DNA of 27,960 nucleotides from a virus, in the IMG/VR virus record IMGVR_UViG_3300009420_001815, positions 1 to 27,960 of that record. The stretch is one strand, 5' to 3'. The notes beneath the pieces are model-generated. The model ran no database searches. It saw only the letters and a program-made list of their open reading frames with translations, and was not told the origin of the DNA. Shown here piece by piece: positions 13,461 through 20,461 of this stretch (position 1 is the stretch's first letter; the number at the start of each line of letters is the position of its first letter). Made by a program: the position numbers and the translations under genes.

Positions 13461-14554
13461 AATTTCAAATCTACTTTTTCCCAAGGCATTTCTTCTTTAC
13501 CAAAGTGCCCATAGTTTGTTGTTTGTGTTAAATCTAAATCAAATAAATTAAATCTATCTATAATTCCTTTAGGAGTTAGATCAACATTATCACGGAAGTA
13601 ATCTGCAAACTCTTTTCTTACAATGCCATCTGCATAAACATACAAACTAGTTGGCTCTTTAACACCAATAGCATAACTAAGTTGTACAGTACAATTTTCT
13701 GCTTTACCGTTTGCTACAATGTTCTTTGCCAAGTAGCGAGCCATATATGCGGCCGATCGGTCGACTTTAGTACAGTCTTTACCGCTAAATGCACCCCCAC
13801 CATGTGGAGCATACCCCCCATAAGTATCAACAATAATTTTACGTCCAGTAACACCAGTATCTCCATCGGGTCCTCCAATAACAAATTTTCCTGTAGGGTT
13901 AATTAACCATTCAGTGTGTAGTAAATCTACTTTATCTTTAACCACCGGCAATATAATATCCATTACACGGTCTCTAACTTCTTCTATAGATATTTTCCAG
14001 GAATGCTGAGTACTACACACAATAGTTTTAATACTCACTGGCTTCCCAATGTCGTCATAATAAAAAGTAACCTGTGCTTTACTATCTGGACCTAACCAAT
14101 CTGCGCCTTCAACGGTTCTAGCATTATCTAATGCTTCAAGTATCTTATGACTGTAATAAATTGCACTAGGCATATAGTTTGATGTTTCGTTACAAGCATA
14201 ACCAAACATTAACCCCTGGTCGCCTGCACCAAAGTCATCAGTTCCTAAAGCAATGTCTGGTGATTGTCCGTGCAATTCATTGTATACTCTTAAATGCTTC
14301 CAATGAAAACCATCTTGCTCATATCCAATTTCTCTAACCGTGTGTCTAACAATTTTTTCAATTTCGTCTTTGTCGAACCTATCGCTTTTATATTCGCCTG
14401 CTACAGTAACCATATTAGTTGTTACTAGTGTTTCTACAGCCGCCCTGTGATTAATGTTGCCTGCAATTAAGTATGTTGCTACAGCATCACTAATTGCATC
14501 TGCTACCTTGTCTGGGTGTCCTCTACTAACACTTTCGCTAGTGAATTCATACAT
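13457..14554 (-). CDS. metK: S-adenosylmethionine synthetase
   Basis: MetK makes SAM from methionine and ATP. Signatures are intact: GHPDK at 12-16 with the catalytic histidine, the GAGDQGLMFGY hexapeptide region at 109-119, GGPDGDTGVTGRK at about 227-239, and GGGAFSGKD at 252-260. At 365 residues it is close to bacterial MetK (about 384), slightly short. The ATG overlaps the preceding stop as TAATG and its own stop overlaps apt as ATGA. Its product would feed methyltransferases whose by-product SAH is handled by the downstream MtnN. MetK is not a standard T4-like gene, so it is most likely acquired from a bacterial source. No missing catalytic residue is apparent. Confidence 0.96.
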   Translation of the reverse strand: MYEFTSESVSRGHPDKVADAISDAVATYLIAGNINHRAAVETLVTTNMVTVAGEYKSDRFDKDEIEKIVRHTVREIGYEQDGFHWKHLRVYNELHGQSPDIALGTDDFGAGDQGLMFGYACNETSNYMPSAIYYSHKILEALDNARTVEGADWLGPDSKAQVTFYYDDIGKPVSIKTIVCSTQHSWKISIEEVRDRVMDIILPVVKDKVDLLHTEWLINPTGKFVIGGPDGDTGVTGRKIIVDTYGGYAPHGGGAFSGKDCTKVDRSAAYMARYLAKNIVANGKAENCTVQLSYAIGVKEPTSLYVYADGIVRKEFADYFRDNVDLTPKGIIDRFNLFDLDLTQTTNYGHFGKEEMPWEKVDLKL

Positions 14555-15051
14555 TAAATTAAATCCCCTATTTGAAAATCTTGTACCTTGTTTAGCTCTT
14601 TAACAAAGAATACACACTTAGGACATTTCTTATCTTCTAGTGGTACTGCTAGTAAGTGACCATGTTTAAGTTTAGGAAAGAACCACTTAACATCTTGATA
14701 GATGTTTGTAATTGTAATATCTAAACTGTCTGGTATTCTATTACTCATTGGATTCATTGATAATGCTCTGAACCCTCTATTGTTTAAACTTGCTAACGGA
14801 ATAGTTTCAACCATTCCCATATCTTCATCACACAAAAGAATGCTCCAGTCCATTGGCATTTGAACTTTATGTTCGCCTATCTGTAAACAGATTGCAGGTG
14901 CATAAAAACTTTCTAAGAATATAAGCGGAAGGAAGTAAAAATCTACCCACTCCTTGTCACTGGCATCTAAGGCACAATATCTTAAATCGTCTATTTGTTC
15001 AGGTACCGTATCAAGCTCGTACGGATAATCATCCACTGTTAGTATTTTCAT
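14554..15051 (-). CDS. Unknown 165-residue protein between uvsW and metK
   Basis: An acidic, proline- and leucine-rich soluble protein that I do not identify. Notable segments are WSILLCDEDMGMVETIPLASL, NRGFRALSMNPM and a C-terminal CPKC (about 147-150), which could be half of a zinc site, though no second cysteine pair is visible. It overlaps uvsW at the start (ATGA) and metK at the end (TAATG), so expression is fully tied to the operon. Its style (SMNP, FFPKLKHGHLLAVPL) is familiar from conserved hypotheticals of marine T4-like phages. Position suggests replication or recombination support; function unknown. Confidence 0.8.
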   Translation of the reverse strand: MKILTVDDYPYELDTVPEQIDDLRYCALDASDKEWVDFYFLPLIFLESFYAPAICLQIGEHKVQMPMDWSILLCDEDMGMVETIPLASLNNRGFRALSMNPMSNRIPDSLDITITNIYQDVKWFFPKLKHGHLLAVPLEDKKCPKCVFFVKELNKVQDFQIGDLI

Positions 15052-16505
15052 TTATATTCCACCTTTGTAATTGTGTGCCTAAATTCTTGTTCTTTATAAA
15101 ACTGCTTTCTTTTAGTAAGATGCCGTTTACTGTACTTCAGGTCACTTGTGATATCTATCACGTTAACATAATCTTTGTCTTGTGCTTTACGAATACCTCT
15201 ACCGATACTTTGTATAACACGAACAAAACTCTTCCCAGGTTCCAACATAACTAGATTAAAAATTCTAGGAATGTTAATACCAACTGCCGCTACGCCATAA
15301 GTCGCAACAATAACTTTGTTATCCATTTCGGATATTTCATCATACTCTTCTTGTCTATCTTTAACTTTCATTCCTCCAGAAACAAATGTCCAATTTGGAT
15401 TCTGTTCTGTAAAGATCTCACCAGTTCTAATTCTATCAATAAGTACTAGTGTGTTACCATTTTTAGACAACTGGTCTATTACAGTTGAGATATGTTTTAA
15501 TCGTACCTCATCAGTTGTTAACCATTTCAACTCTTGTGCATAACTATTGAAACCAGCTGGAGCATCTTTCATTTGAAGTATGCTTATATCCAAGTCTGCC
15601 AACACACCCATGTCTTGTAATTCTTTACTACTCAACCTTCCTACAACAGGGCCTAATGCACATGTACATGCTACTGCTTCATGGTCATCTTTGGGTATGG
15701 TTCCTGTTAGTCCCCAACGTATAGGTACATCTTTAAACATACCACTAAGTTGTTCTCTGAGAACGTCTGCTTTTGCTTTATGAACTTCGTCAACCATAAT
15801 GCAAACTACTTTATCTAAGAATACATCTAAGTCAACTTCAGCCTCGCCAGCTTTTGTTTTCTTTTCTAATACTGCAAGACTTTGCCATGTGCATATTGTG
15901 TGGGTTTTGTCATATTGTTTTCTATCACCAAACAACACTCCTACATCAAGTCCTAAATTCTTATAATCTTTTTCTGTTTGTACAACTAAATCTTTATTAG
16001 GTACAACAACAATTGTTCTACCATACGGTTGACACTTATGACTAAGTACTGCGGTTACTAATGTCTTGCCTGCTCCTGTGGCTACTTGCTGTAAGCATTG
16101 AGGGTTATCCAAGAAGTCATTAATTACTTTAACCTGATAGTCTCGCAATATAATAGGCATGCCTTCTGCTGGATGCTTTTTAGGCCAAGCAGTATCATCA
16201 TAACTAGTTGATTCAACATGCTCAAAGTTAAATGACCAAGCCGCTCGATTATCTTCAACGTCAACTGTGTAACCTTCTTTAGTAATAATAGGCAGTAAGC
16301 GATCTAATAAATTTATATAAGACCTACCACCTATATCACAAAATCTAACACACCCGTCCCACCTTCCTAACTTGTAGGCTGGCATGTGATAAGCATAAGG
16401 CAAGAAGTATTTAGTTTCATCAGAAATCTTACGCCTAGTTTTAACATCAAGTCCTTTGAACCTAATGTTTACTTCGTCTTTAATTTCCAGAGTTACATTT
16501 ACCAT
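15048..16505 (-). CDS. uvsW: UvsW-type DNA/RNA-DNA helicase
   Basis: The superfamily-2 helicase remodels recombination intermediates, unwinds R-loops and helps the switch from origin- to recombination-dependent replication. The 485 residues hold an N-terminal DNA-binding segment (GRWDGCVRFCD near 47-57), then Walker A ATGAGKT at 142-148, a DEVH box at 239-242, LTGT (motif III) near 264, and the C-terminal QSIGRGIRK (motif VI) near 445. The ATG at 16505 lies directly after a consensus promoter -10, so the message is leaderless or nearly so. It heads the metK-apt-mtnN-thyX operon. The identification as UvsW rather than another SF2 helicase rests on length, motif set and phage context. Confidence 0.94.
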   Translation of the reverse strand: MVNVTLEIKDEVNIRFKGLDVKTRRKISDETKYFLPYAYHMPAYKLGRWDGCVRFCDIGGRSYINLLDRLLPIITKEGYTVDVEDNRAAWSFNFEHVESTSYDDTAWPKKHPAEGMPIILRDYQVKVINDFLDNPQCLQQVATGAGKTLVTAVLSHKCQPYGRTIVVVPNKDLVVQTEKDYKNLGLDVGVLFGDRKQYDKTHTICTWQSLAVLEKKTKAGEAEVDLDVFLDKVVCIMVDEVHKAKADVLREQLSGMFKDVPIRWGLTGTIPKDDHEAVACTCALGPVVGRLSSKELQDMGVLADLDISILQMKDAPAGFNSYAQELKWLTTDEVRLKHISTVIDQLSKNGNTLVLIDRIRTGEIFTEQNPNWTFVSGGMKVKDRQEEYDEISEMDNKVIVATYGVAAVGINIPRIFNLVMLEPGKSFVRVIQSIGRGIRKAQDKDYVNVIDITSDLKYSKRHLTKRKQFYKEQEFRHTITKVEYK

Positions 16506-16512
16506 ATGCTTA

Positions 16513-16541
16513 ATTATACACTACTTATATACTACTGTCAA
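16513..16541 (-). promoter_or_regulatory. Consensus sigma70 promoter for uvsW operon
   Basis: TTGACA, 17 bases and TATAAT, a perfect match to the sigma70 consensus. The -35 lies inside the last codons of the TonB receptor gene (TTG ACA encode Leu-Thr) and the spacer holds its stop. The start site is at about 16505-16506, at the uvsW ATG. Confidence 0.92.
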
Positions 16542-18101
16542 TAAGAAACTTCTTCCGCCGGCTCCAAAGCCTGGGAGGACCTCATACTCATCATCAAATA
16601 TGTCTTGTACATGTATTGCTATATTGAATTTACCAAATTCTTTAGACACATTAAAGTCTAAAGACTGAATGTTATCTAATGACTTATCGTATACACTAGG
16701 CATTCTATCTCTCATTGTAGAATGAGTGAAAGTATATTTATACGAACCTACTGTAAAAAATGCATCAATAGCACTTTTCCATTTTGGAACCCTAGGTTGA
16801 TCAGAGTCTGTATACCCTATCATAATGTTCATGCCACCGTATGGCAAGGCAACTGTCTCCATGACTCTAACACCTTTAGTAGAGTAACTACCTGTGTTAA
16901 CATACTGTTGGTTCTCATAACTAATGCCTTCGCTAAAGTTATATGAAAATACACTTATACCGTTGTAACCTAATTCGCCACCTATTGCTTCTTCTGGCAA
17001 TAAGCCTGAATTTGGTTTTACCCAGCCGTCTCCATACTGTTGATATAAAGTAGGGTTAGAATAACTAGTACCTAAGTTACCAAAGAAACCATTCTTTTCA
17101 AAACCTGCTCTAAGTACCGTTGCATCACTAGAAACTCTTAGACCAATATCAAATGCACCTGTGTTTGTTAATAAGTAAACGCTGGAGTTGTTTTGTTCTT
17201 TGTCATTGTACTCTGCTTGATCTAATGTTACACCATATGTAATTGTTGCACCAGTGAAATGTTTAGAGTCCCTAGCGTCAACGTAGACCCTACTAGCTTC
17301 GTTTACAGTAGTTTGGGTGCCGTTAGTATAGTAGTTAGTATTATTAAACGTGTAACCGAATGTAACGTTGTCGTTCCTTGCACTTACTGTACCTCTTTCA
17401 CCTTGTTGAGTACAATCGTTACTTGGCACAAATATACGCAGAGTTGTATACTCTGGATAACAATTATCATAATCGTATTCATAATCAGTGTACGACATTA
17501 CAACATCTAATATGCCTGCATCAAACATTGTTTTAACTGATGTATTACTATAAAAATCATCCTCTTCGTTATCTGTTTTAACACTTCCGTTATTAACATC
17601 AAAAGAAGTAATACTAAAGCCTAGATCTTCTTTGCCATACTGGACGTTTAAAAAGTCATGTTCATCGCCCCACCTAACTGTAGTACTTGTCTCAAAAGAA
17701 TCAGTAATAAAAACTGCTCCGCCAAGCGAACCAGAACCATACGCAACACCGTTTGGTGCAGTTACAACTTTAACTGTTTCTGATCCTGTTGCTAAGTCAT
17801 GTGCAAAGTCATACCAGCCTGACCCTGAATCATTTGCAGGAATACCATTAACAAATATAGTCGAATGAGATGTTTGTGTGCCTCGCTCGTTGTATAATGC
17901 GGCGCCGCCGTATCCACCTGGGTTGTCTGGTCTTGCTGGTAAAACTATCTCTATTAATGAGACTTCTTGTGTTGGATCGGAATCTGTTTCTACAACTGTT
18001 GCTCCAACAACAACAACTTCTTCTATCTCGTCTGCCCAAACATTTGTTGGGACGCCTATCACTATTAGTATACTTAGTGCGGTCAATAATATTTTTTTCA
18101 T
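16521..18101 (-). CDS. TonB-dependent outer-membrane receptor (phage-borne)
   Basis: A full small TonB-dependent transporter. Residues 1-23 form a signal peptide (MKKILLTALSILIVIGV..VWA, cleavage before D24). EEVVVVGA (27-34) is a TonB-box-like start. The plug (about 45-140) has TIFVNGIPAND, and VAYGSGSLGGAVFITD, the counterpart of the YGSGAxGGVINI plug motif. The rest (140-526) is a beta-barrel with many aromatic, alternating strands and long Asn/Tyr/Asp-rich loops, ending in an NLFDxxYE-like DIFDDEYEVLPGFGAGGRSFLLTVVYK region. It is short (526 versus 600-800) and lacks the usual terminal phenylalanine. Ribosome-binding site AAGAGGAAAG lies before the ATG. There is no obvious promoter, only a terminator upstream. 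Substrate unknown; BtuB-like in general look. It would act in the host outer membrane, which fits receptor blocking, uptake or envelope remodelling. Confidence 0.9.
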   Translation of the reverse strand: MKKILLTALSILIVIGVPTNVWADEIEEVVVVGATVVETDSDPTQEVSLIEIVLPARPDNPGGYGGAALYNERGTQTSHSTIFVNGIPANDSGSGWYDFAHDLATGSETVKVVTAPNGVAYGSGSLGGAVFITDSFETSTTVRWGDEHDFLNVQYGKEDLGFSITSFDVNNGSVKTDNEEDDFYSNTSVKTMFDAGILDVVMSYTDYEYDYDNCYPEYTTLRIFVPSNDCTQQGERGTVSARNDNVTFGYTFNNTNYYTNGTQTTVNEASRVYVDARDSKHFTGATITYGVTLDQAEYNDKEQNNSSVYLLTNTGAFDIGLRVSSDATVLRAGFEKNGFFGNLGTSYSNPTLYQQYGDGWVKPNSGLLPEEAIGGELGYNGISVFSYNFSEGISYENQQYVNTGSYSTKGVRVMETVALPYGGMNIMIGYTDSDQPRVPKWKSAIDAFFTVGSYKYTFTHSTMRDRMPSVYDKSLDNIQSLDFNVSKEFGKFNIAIHVQDIFDDEYEVLPGFGAGGRSFLLTVVYK

Positions 18102-18122
18102 CTTTCCTCTTTAGTTAATGTT

Positions 18123-18160
18123 AATAATAAAAGGAACACTAGCATAATTGCTAGTGCTCC
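18123..18160 (-). terminator. Strong rho-independent terminator
   Basis: On the minus strand a 12-bp stem (GGAGCACTAGCA with TGCTAGTGTTCC, one G-T pair), an ATTA loop and the tail TTTTATTATT. It lies between the AAA+ ATPase stop and the TonB receptor start, so it ends the ATPase transcript and limits read-through into the receptor gene. Confidence 0.9.
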
Positions 18161-18189
18161 AGTCGAGTTATAAGTTTAGTGTGGGAGAA

Positions 18190-19224
18190 CTAAAAATCTA
18201 CAACTCTTTTCATACAGGTGGTGGTTGCTAAGTCCTTCCAAGTGTCCGGGGACATTTGTTTTAAATCAGAAACCTTAAGTACCATCCTTAATGAAATCTC
18301 TCTCAATCTAGTCTGCTTGTCGACCATAAAGTCTACAACTTCTTTATTCCCTTCATCACCAAAGTTGTATTCATCAAGCATACCATCTCTAACAATTTGA
18401 TTGATTCTTAAAAATCTATCATTAACACTACCCATTTCTAGATCAATGTAATGACACCTGGACATAAGAGCCGCTAAGTGATCTTTAATCTTCTTGCTAC
18501 GAACGTTTTCAAAATCAACGTTAGTAATAAAGATACAACCACCTTTAAACTCAAATCTATCAGGAATCCCTTCTCTACGAAGTGCTTGTGATTCTGCCTT
18601 CCAACTAATAGTTCTTTTCTTGCCTGAGTCAAGTACTGCTTTCAACATGTTCAAGCAAACTTCATCAAACAACACACTATCACAGTCATCAAATACAAGT
18701 ATGTTACCTGCGGCTGAATTGTTATATAGTGTCTGGAACAAACCAATTGGTGTCATAGACCCTTTAACAATTTCTGTTCTCGGTGCTTGGTTAGAGAGTT
18801 TTGTCATCATGTCATACTCTTCCAACACTTTTTCTACACCAAAACTTTTACCAACTCCTGGAGGACCACTAACAATAAGTCCGCGGACTACACCGTTAGC
18901 AACTGCATCAGTCATTTGGTCTAAAATCTCAAACCTTTTTGCAATACGGTCAAGTGCTTCTTCGTCTGTTTCAGCAACTACTTCTTCAGCAACTACTTCT
19001 TCAGCAACTACTTCATCAGCTGGAACGTAACTTACGTCATTCTCTGATTCAATTAAAACGCGGATTGCTTTTTTACTTGGATCAAGAATTTTGCTGGCAT
19101 CAACTGTTACGAACATGCCTTTCTTGCCATACTGTATTGGTTTAACCAAAGGAAATACAGTATCCATAATTGGAGCGTTTCTGTATGTACCTTGGAATAT
19201 TCTTACTTTATTTGTGTTTGTCAT
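18190..19224 (-). CDS. AAA+ ATPase, unknown role
   Basis: A 344-residue protein. The N-terminal 70 residues look like a small beta domain (RIFQGTYRNAPIM, GKKGMFVTVDASKI). A linker with three EEVVA repeats (about 71-85) follows. The AAA+ core has GPPGVGKS (120-127), ILVFDDCD Walker B (175-182), and a sensor-1-like CIFITNVDF (about 230-238). The ATG at 19224 with GGGAGG just upstream is preferred to an earlier TTG. It is not obviously gp44: it lacks the clamp-loader SRC motif and has an extra N-terminal domain. It runs alone behind two tandem early promoters and ends in a strong terminator, so its dosage is independently set. Remodelling of DNA, protein complexes or the host is possible; function unknown. 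Confidence 0.88.
   Translation of the reverse strand: MTNTNKVRIFQGTYRNAPIMDTVFPLVKPIQYGKKGMFVTVDASKILDPSKKAIRVLIESENDVSYVPADEVVAEEVVAEEVVAETDEEALDRIAKRFEILDQMTDAVANGVVRGLIVSGPPGVGKSFGVEKVLEEYDMMTKLSNQAPRTEIVKGSMTPIGLFQTLYNNSAAGNILVFDDCDSVLFDEVCLNMLKAVLDSGKKRTISWKAESQALRREGIPDRFEFKGGCIFITNVDFENVRSKKIKDHLAALMSRCHYIDLEMGSVNDRFLRINQIVRDGMLDEYNFGDEGNKEVVDFMVDKQTRLREISLRMVLKVSDLKQMSPDTWKDLATTTCMKRVVDF
18967..19014 (-). repeat. Triple 15-bp tandem repeat inside the ATPase gene
   Basis: Three near-perfect copies of a 15-base unit (TTCAGCAACTACTTC on plus) encode EEVVA x3 in the acidic linker. The repeat joins the N-terminal domain to the ATPase core, and its copy number may vary among relatives. Confidence 0.85.
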
Positions 19225-19261
19225 ATTTGCCTCCCACAGCAATTATTTAATTTACTAGTAT

Positions 19262-19289
19262 ATTATAACATCGATTTACTATTTGTCAA
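19262..19289 (-). promoter_or_regulatory. Sigma70-type early promoter, proximal to ATPase gene
   Basis: GGTTGACA, 16 bases, TGTTATAAT on the minus strand. Predicted start about 19255, giving about a 30-base leader with GGGAGG. Confidence 0.88.
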
Positions 19290-19340
19290 CCATTCAGTTG
19301 AACTAGTTAAAATCTTTGTTTAATTCCTAACTATCCAACT

Positions 19341-19368
19341 ATTATAGCAAGAATCTAGTATTTGTCAA
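19341..19368 (-). promoter_or_regulatory. Sigma70-type early promoter, distal to ATPase gene
   Basis: GGTTGACA, 16 bases, TTGCTATAAT on the minus strand, about 79 bases upstream of the proximal promoter. The -35 overlaps the acpS stop. The two promoters in tandem should give strong ATPase expression. Confidence 0.88.
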
Positions 19369-19745
19369 CCGGTTTCTAGTACTACAGTTGCTAAAGAGTG
19401 CATATTTGTGTCTGAAATAGTGACATGAGTGCTAGTAATTTGCTCATTTTCCATCAATTCTTTGAGCTTTCCTAGGGGTGTTAGCACGGGTTTTCCTAGT
19501 GAATCTCTATGTATTTCCATGTTTGTAAAGATAACTTCGTTCCTAATACCAGTGCCAAATGCCTTAGAGATTGCTTCTTTGCATACATATTGATTTGCTA
19601 AGTATTTGATTGCTTTAGATTCTGACAGATTTTTAAACACATCATACTCATATGCTGTTAGCACTTTTAATGCTAAGTTAGTGCTTCGTTTGTAATCACT
19701 TAGTCTACTAATCTCTAAGATGTCGTTTCCGATACCATAAATCAT
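19365..19745 (-). CDS. acpS: Holo-[acyl-carrier-protein] synthase
   Basis: AcpS transfers the 4'-phosphopantetheine arm from CoA to a serine of acyl carrier protein, activating fatty-acid or related carrier proteins. The 126-residue protein has the family's two signatures: GNDILEISR (Asp8, metal-binding) at 6-14 and VCKEAISKAFGTGIRN at 54-69 with Glu57. LGKPVL at 83-88 and HVTISDTNMHSLATVVLE at the end are the other expected segments. E. coli AcpS has 126 residues, so the protein looks complete. No carrier protein gene is in this window, so the target would be the host ACP or one encoded elsewhere in the phage. It is the last gene of the gp32-UvsX unit; no strong ribosome-binding site. Very uncommon for a phage. 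Confidence 0.92.
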   Translation of the reverse strand: MIYGIGNDILEISRLSDYKRSTNLALKVLTAYEYDVFKNLSESKAIKYLANQYVCKEAISKAFGTGIRNEVIFTNMEIHRDSLGKPVLTPLGKLKELMENEQITSTHVTISDTNMHSLATVVLETG

Positions 19746-19751
19746 ATAATA

Positions 19752-20213
19752 TTACTCAATAACAATGTCTTCCATACCTGCTGTTCGCAGTCTGGTAATG
19801 TGTCCAATTTGCCATTGCTTGACATCTAGGCCTTTCATAATACCGAGGTATTGATTACGCAATAGGCTAAATTGATTAGTAAGGTGTGTTAGGTCAATTA
19901 CATCTTGTTCACTGTCAACAAACTTTTCAGCATCTCTACTGGATAACGCTCTATTGTAACTTTCTAAATACTTACGGAATGTAATAGAACGTACTTTACG
20001 AAGTTCTATGTTAAGGTGTTCGAGGATCGCTTCGATCTCTTGTAACTGATTAAAGCGATACTCGGTAAGTCCAGGAAGGGAGGAACTAGCTTTTTCTAGG
20101 CTCCCTTTGATCCTGCACTCGAACCTGGCTTCTGATAGTTCTTTTTCAAAATAAGTAATACTGTCAACAATACTACCTAAATCTCCAACAACTTTATTAT
20201 ACCATGTAGCCAT
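19752..20213 (-). CDS. UvsX-linked helical protein, possible recombination accessory
   Basis: A 153-residue, mostly helical protein with probable coiled-coil segments (FEKELSEARFECRIKGSLEKAS; FNQLQEIEAILEHLNIELRKVRSITF). The C terminus WQIGHITRLRTAGMEDIVI looks familiar from proteins beside uvsX in marine T4-like phages. The position three genes after gp32 and two after uvsX, and the helical, charged character, would fit a UvsY-like mediator. No sequence match to T4 UvsY is evident, so that is only a hypothesis. Ribosome-binding site AGGAAGAAAG precedes the ATG. It lies seven bases from acpS. Confidence 0.8.
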   Translation of the reverse strand: MATWYNKVVGDLGSIVDSITYFEKELSEARFECRIKGSLEKASSSLPGLTEYRFNQLQEIEAILEHLNIELRKVRSITFRKYLESYNRALSSRDAEKFVDSEQDVIDLTHLTNQFSLLRNQYLGIMKGLDVKQWQIGHITRLRTAGMEDIVIE

Positions 20214-20224
20214 TTCTTTCTTCC

Positions 20225-20461
20225 TTAGTACTCTGCATCGTCTGAGTCATCATCTTCGTCGTAACCTTCATCATAAAAGTTAACGATTGCCGCCTTCATT
20301 GATTTATCAAACTCATGAGCGTTATCGTTCAGGTCGGACATCTCAATATGCTCATCGAAAATTCTAAGTAATCTTTCTGCTTCGTGAAGTCGTTCTTTAG
20401 CCGCAATATGCGGTCTAACAGAATCCCAAACTTCATGAAGTAATGCTACTTCAGGACTCAT
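20225..20461 (-). CDS. Unknown acidic UvsX-linked protein
   Basis: About 78 residues from the ATG at 20461; an earlier in-frame start at 20476 lies within uvsX and lacks a site. The chosen ATG has GAGGAG seven bases upstream and overlaps the uvsX stop by 11 bases. The protein has helices (EVALLHEVWDSVRPHI, KERLHEAERLLRIFDEHIE) and an extreme acidic tail (DEDDDSDDAE). Acidic tails of this kind occur on single-strand-binding and DNA-mimic proteins. Likely a conserved protein of marine T4-like phages. Function unknown. Confidence 0.75.
   Translation of the reverse strand: MSPEVALLHEVWDSVRPHIAAKERLHEAERLLRIFDEHIEMSDLNDNAHEFDKSMKAAIVNFYDEGYDEDDDSDDAEY

Noticed and set aside
16729-16736. TATAAATA within the TonB receptor gene as a late promoter
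   Set aside because: No ATG or ribosome-binding site follows nearby, and the box simply encodes Tyr-Lys-Tyr; it is best taken as chance.
18494-19030. 178-residue plus-strand frame opposite the ATPase gene
   Set aside because: Serine-rich mirror of a strong minus-strand gene, without promoter or ribosome-binding site.
18190-19242. Calling the AAA+ protein the clamp-loader subunit gp44
   Set aside because: It has an extra N-terminal domain and acidic linker, lacks the SRC-type motif typical of clamp loaders, and has no gp45/gp62 neighbours here.
19752-20213. Naming this gene uvsY outright
   Set aside because: Position and helical content fit but I see no clear sequence match to T4 UvsY.
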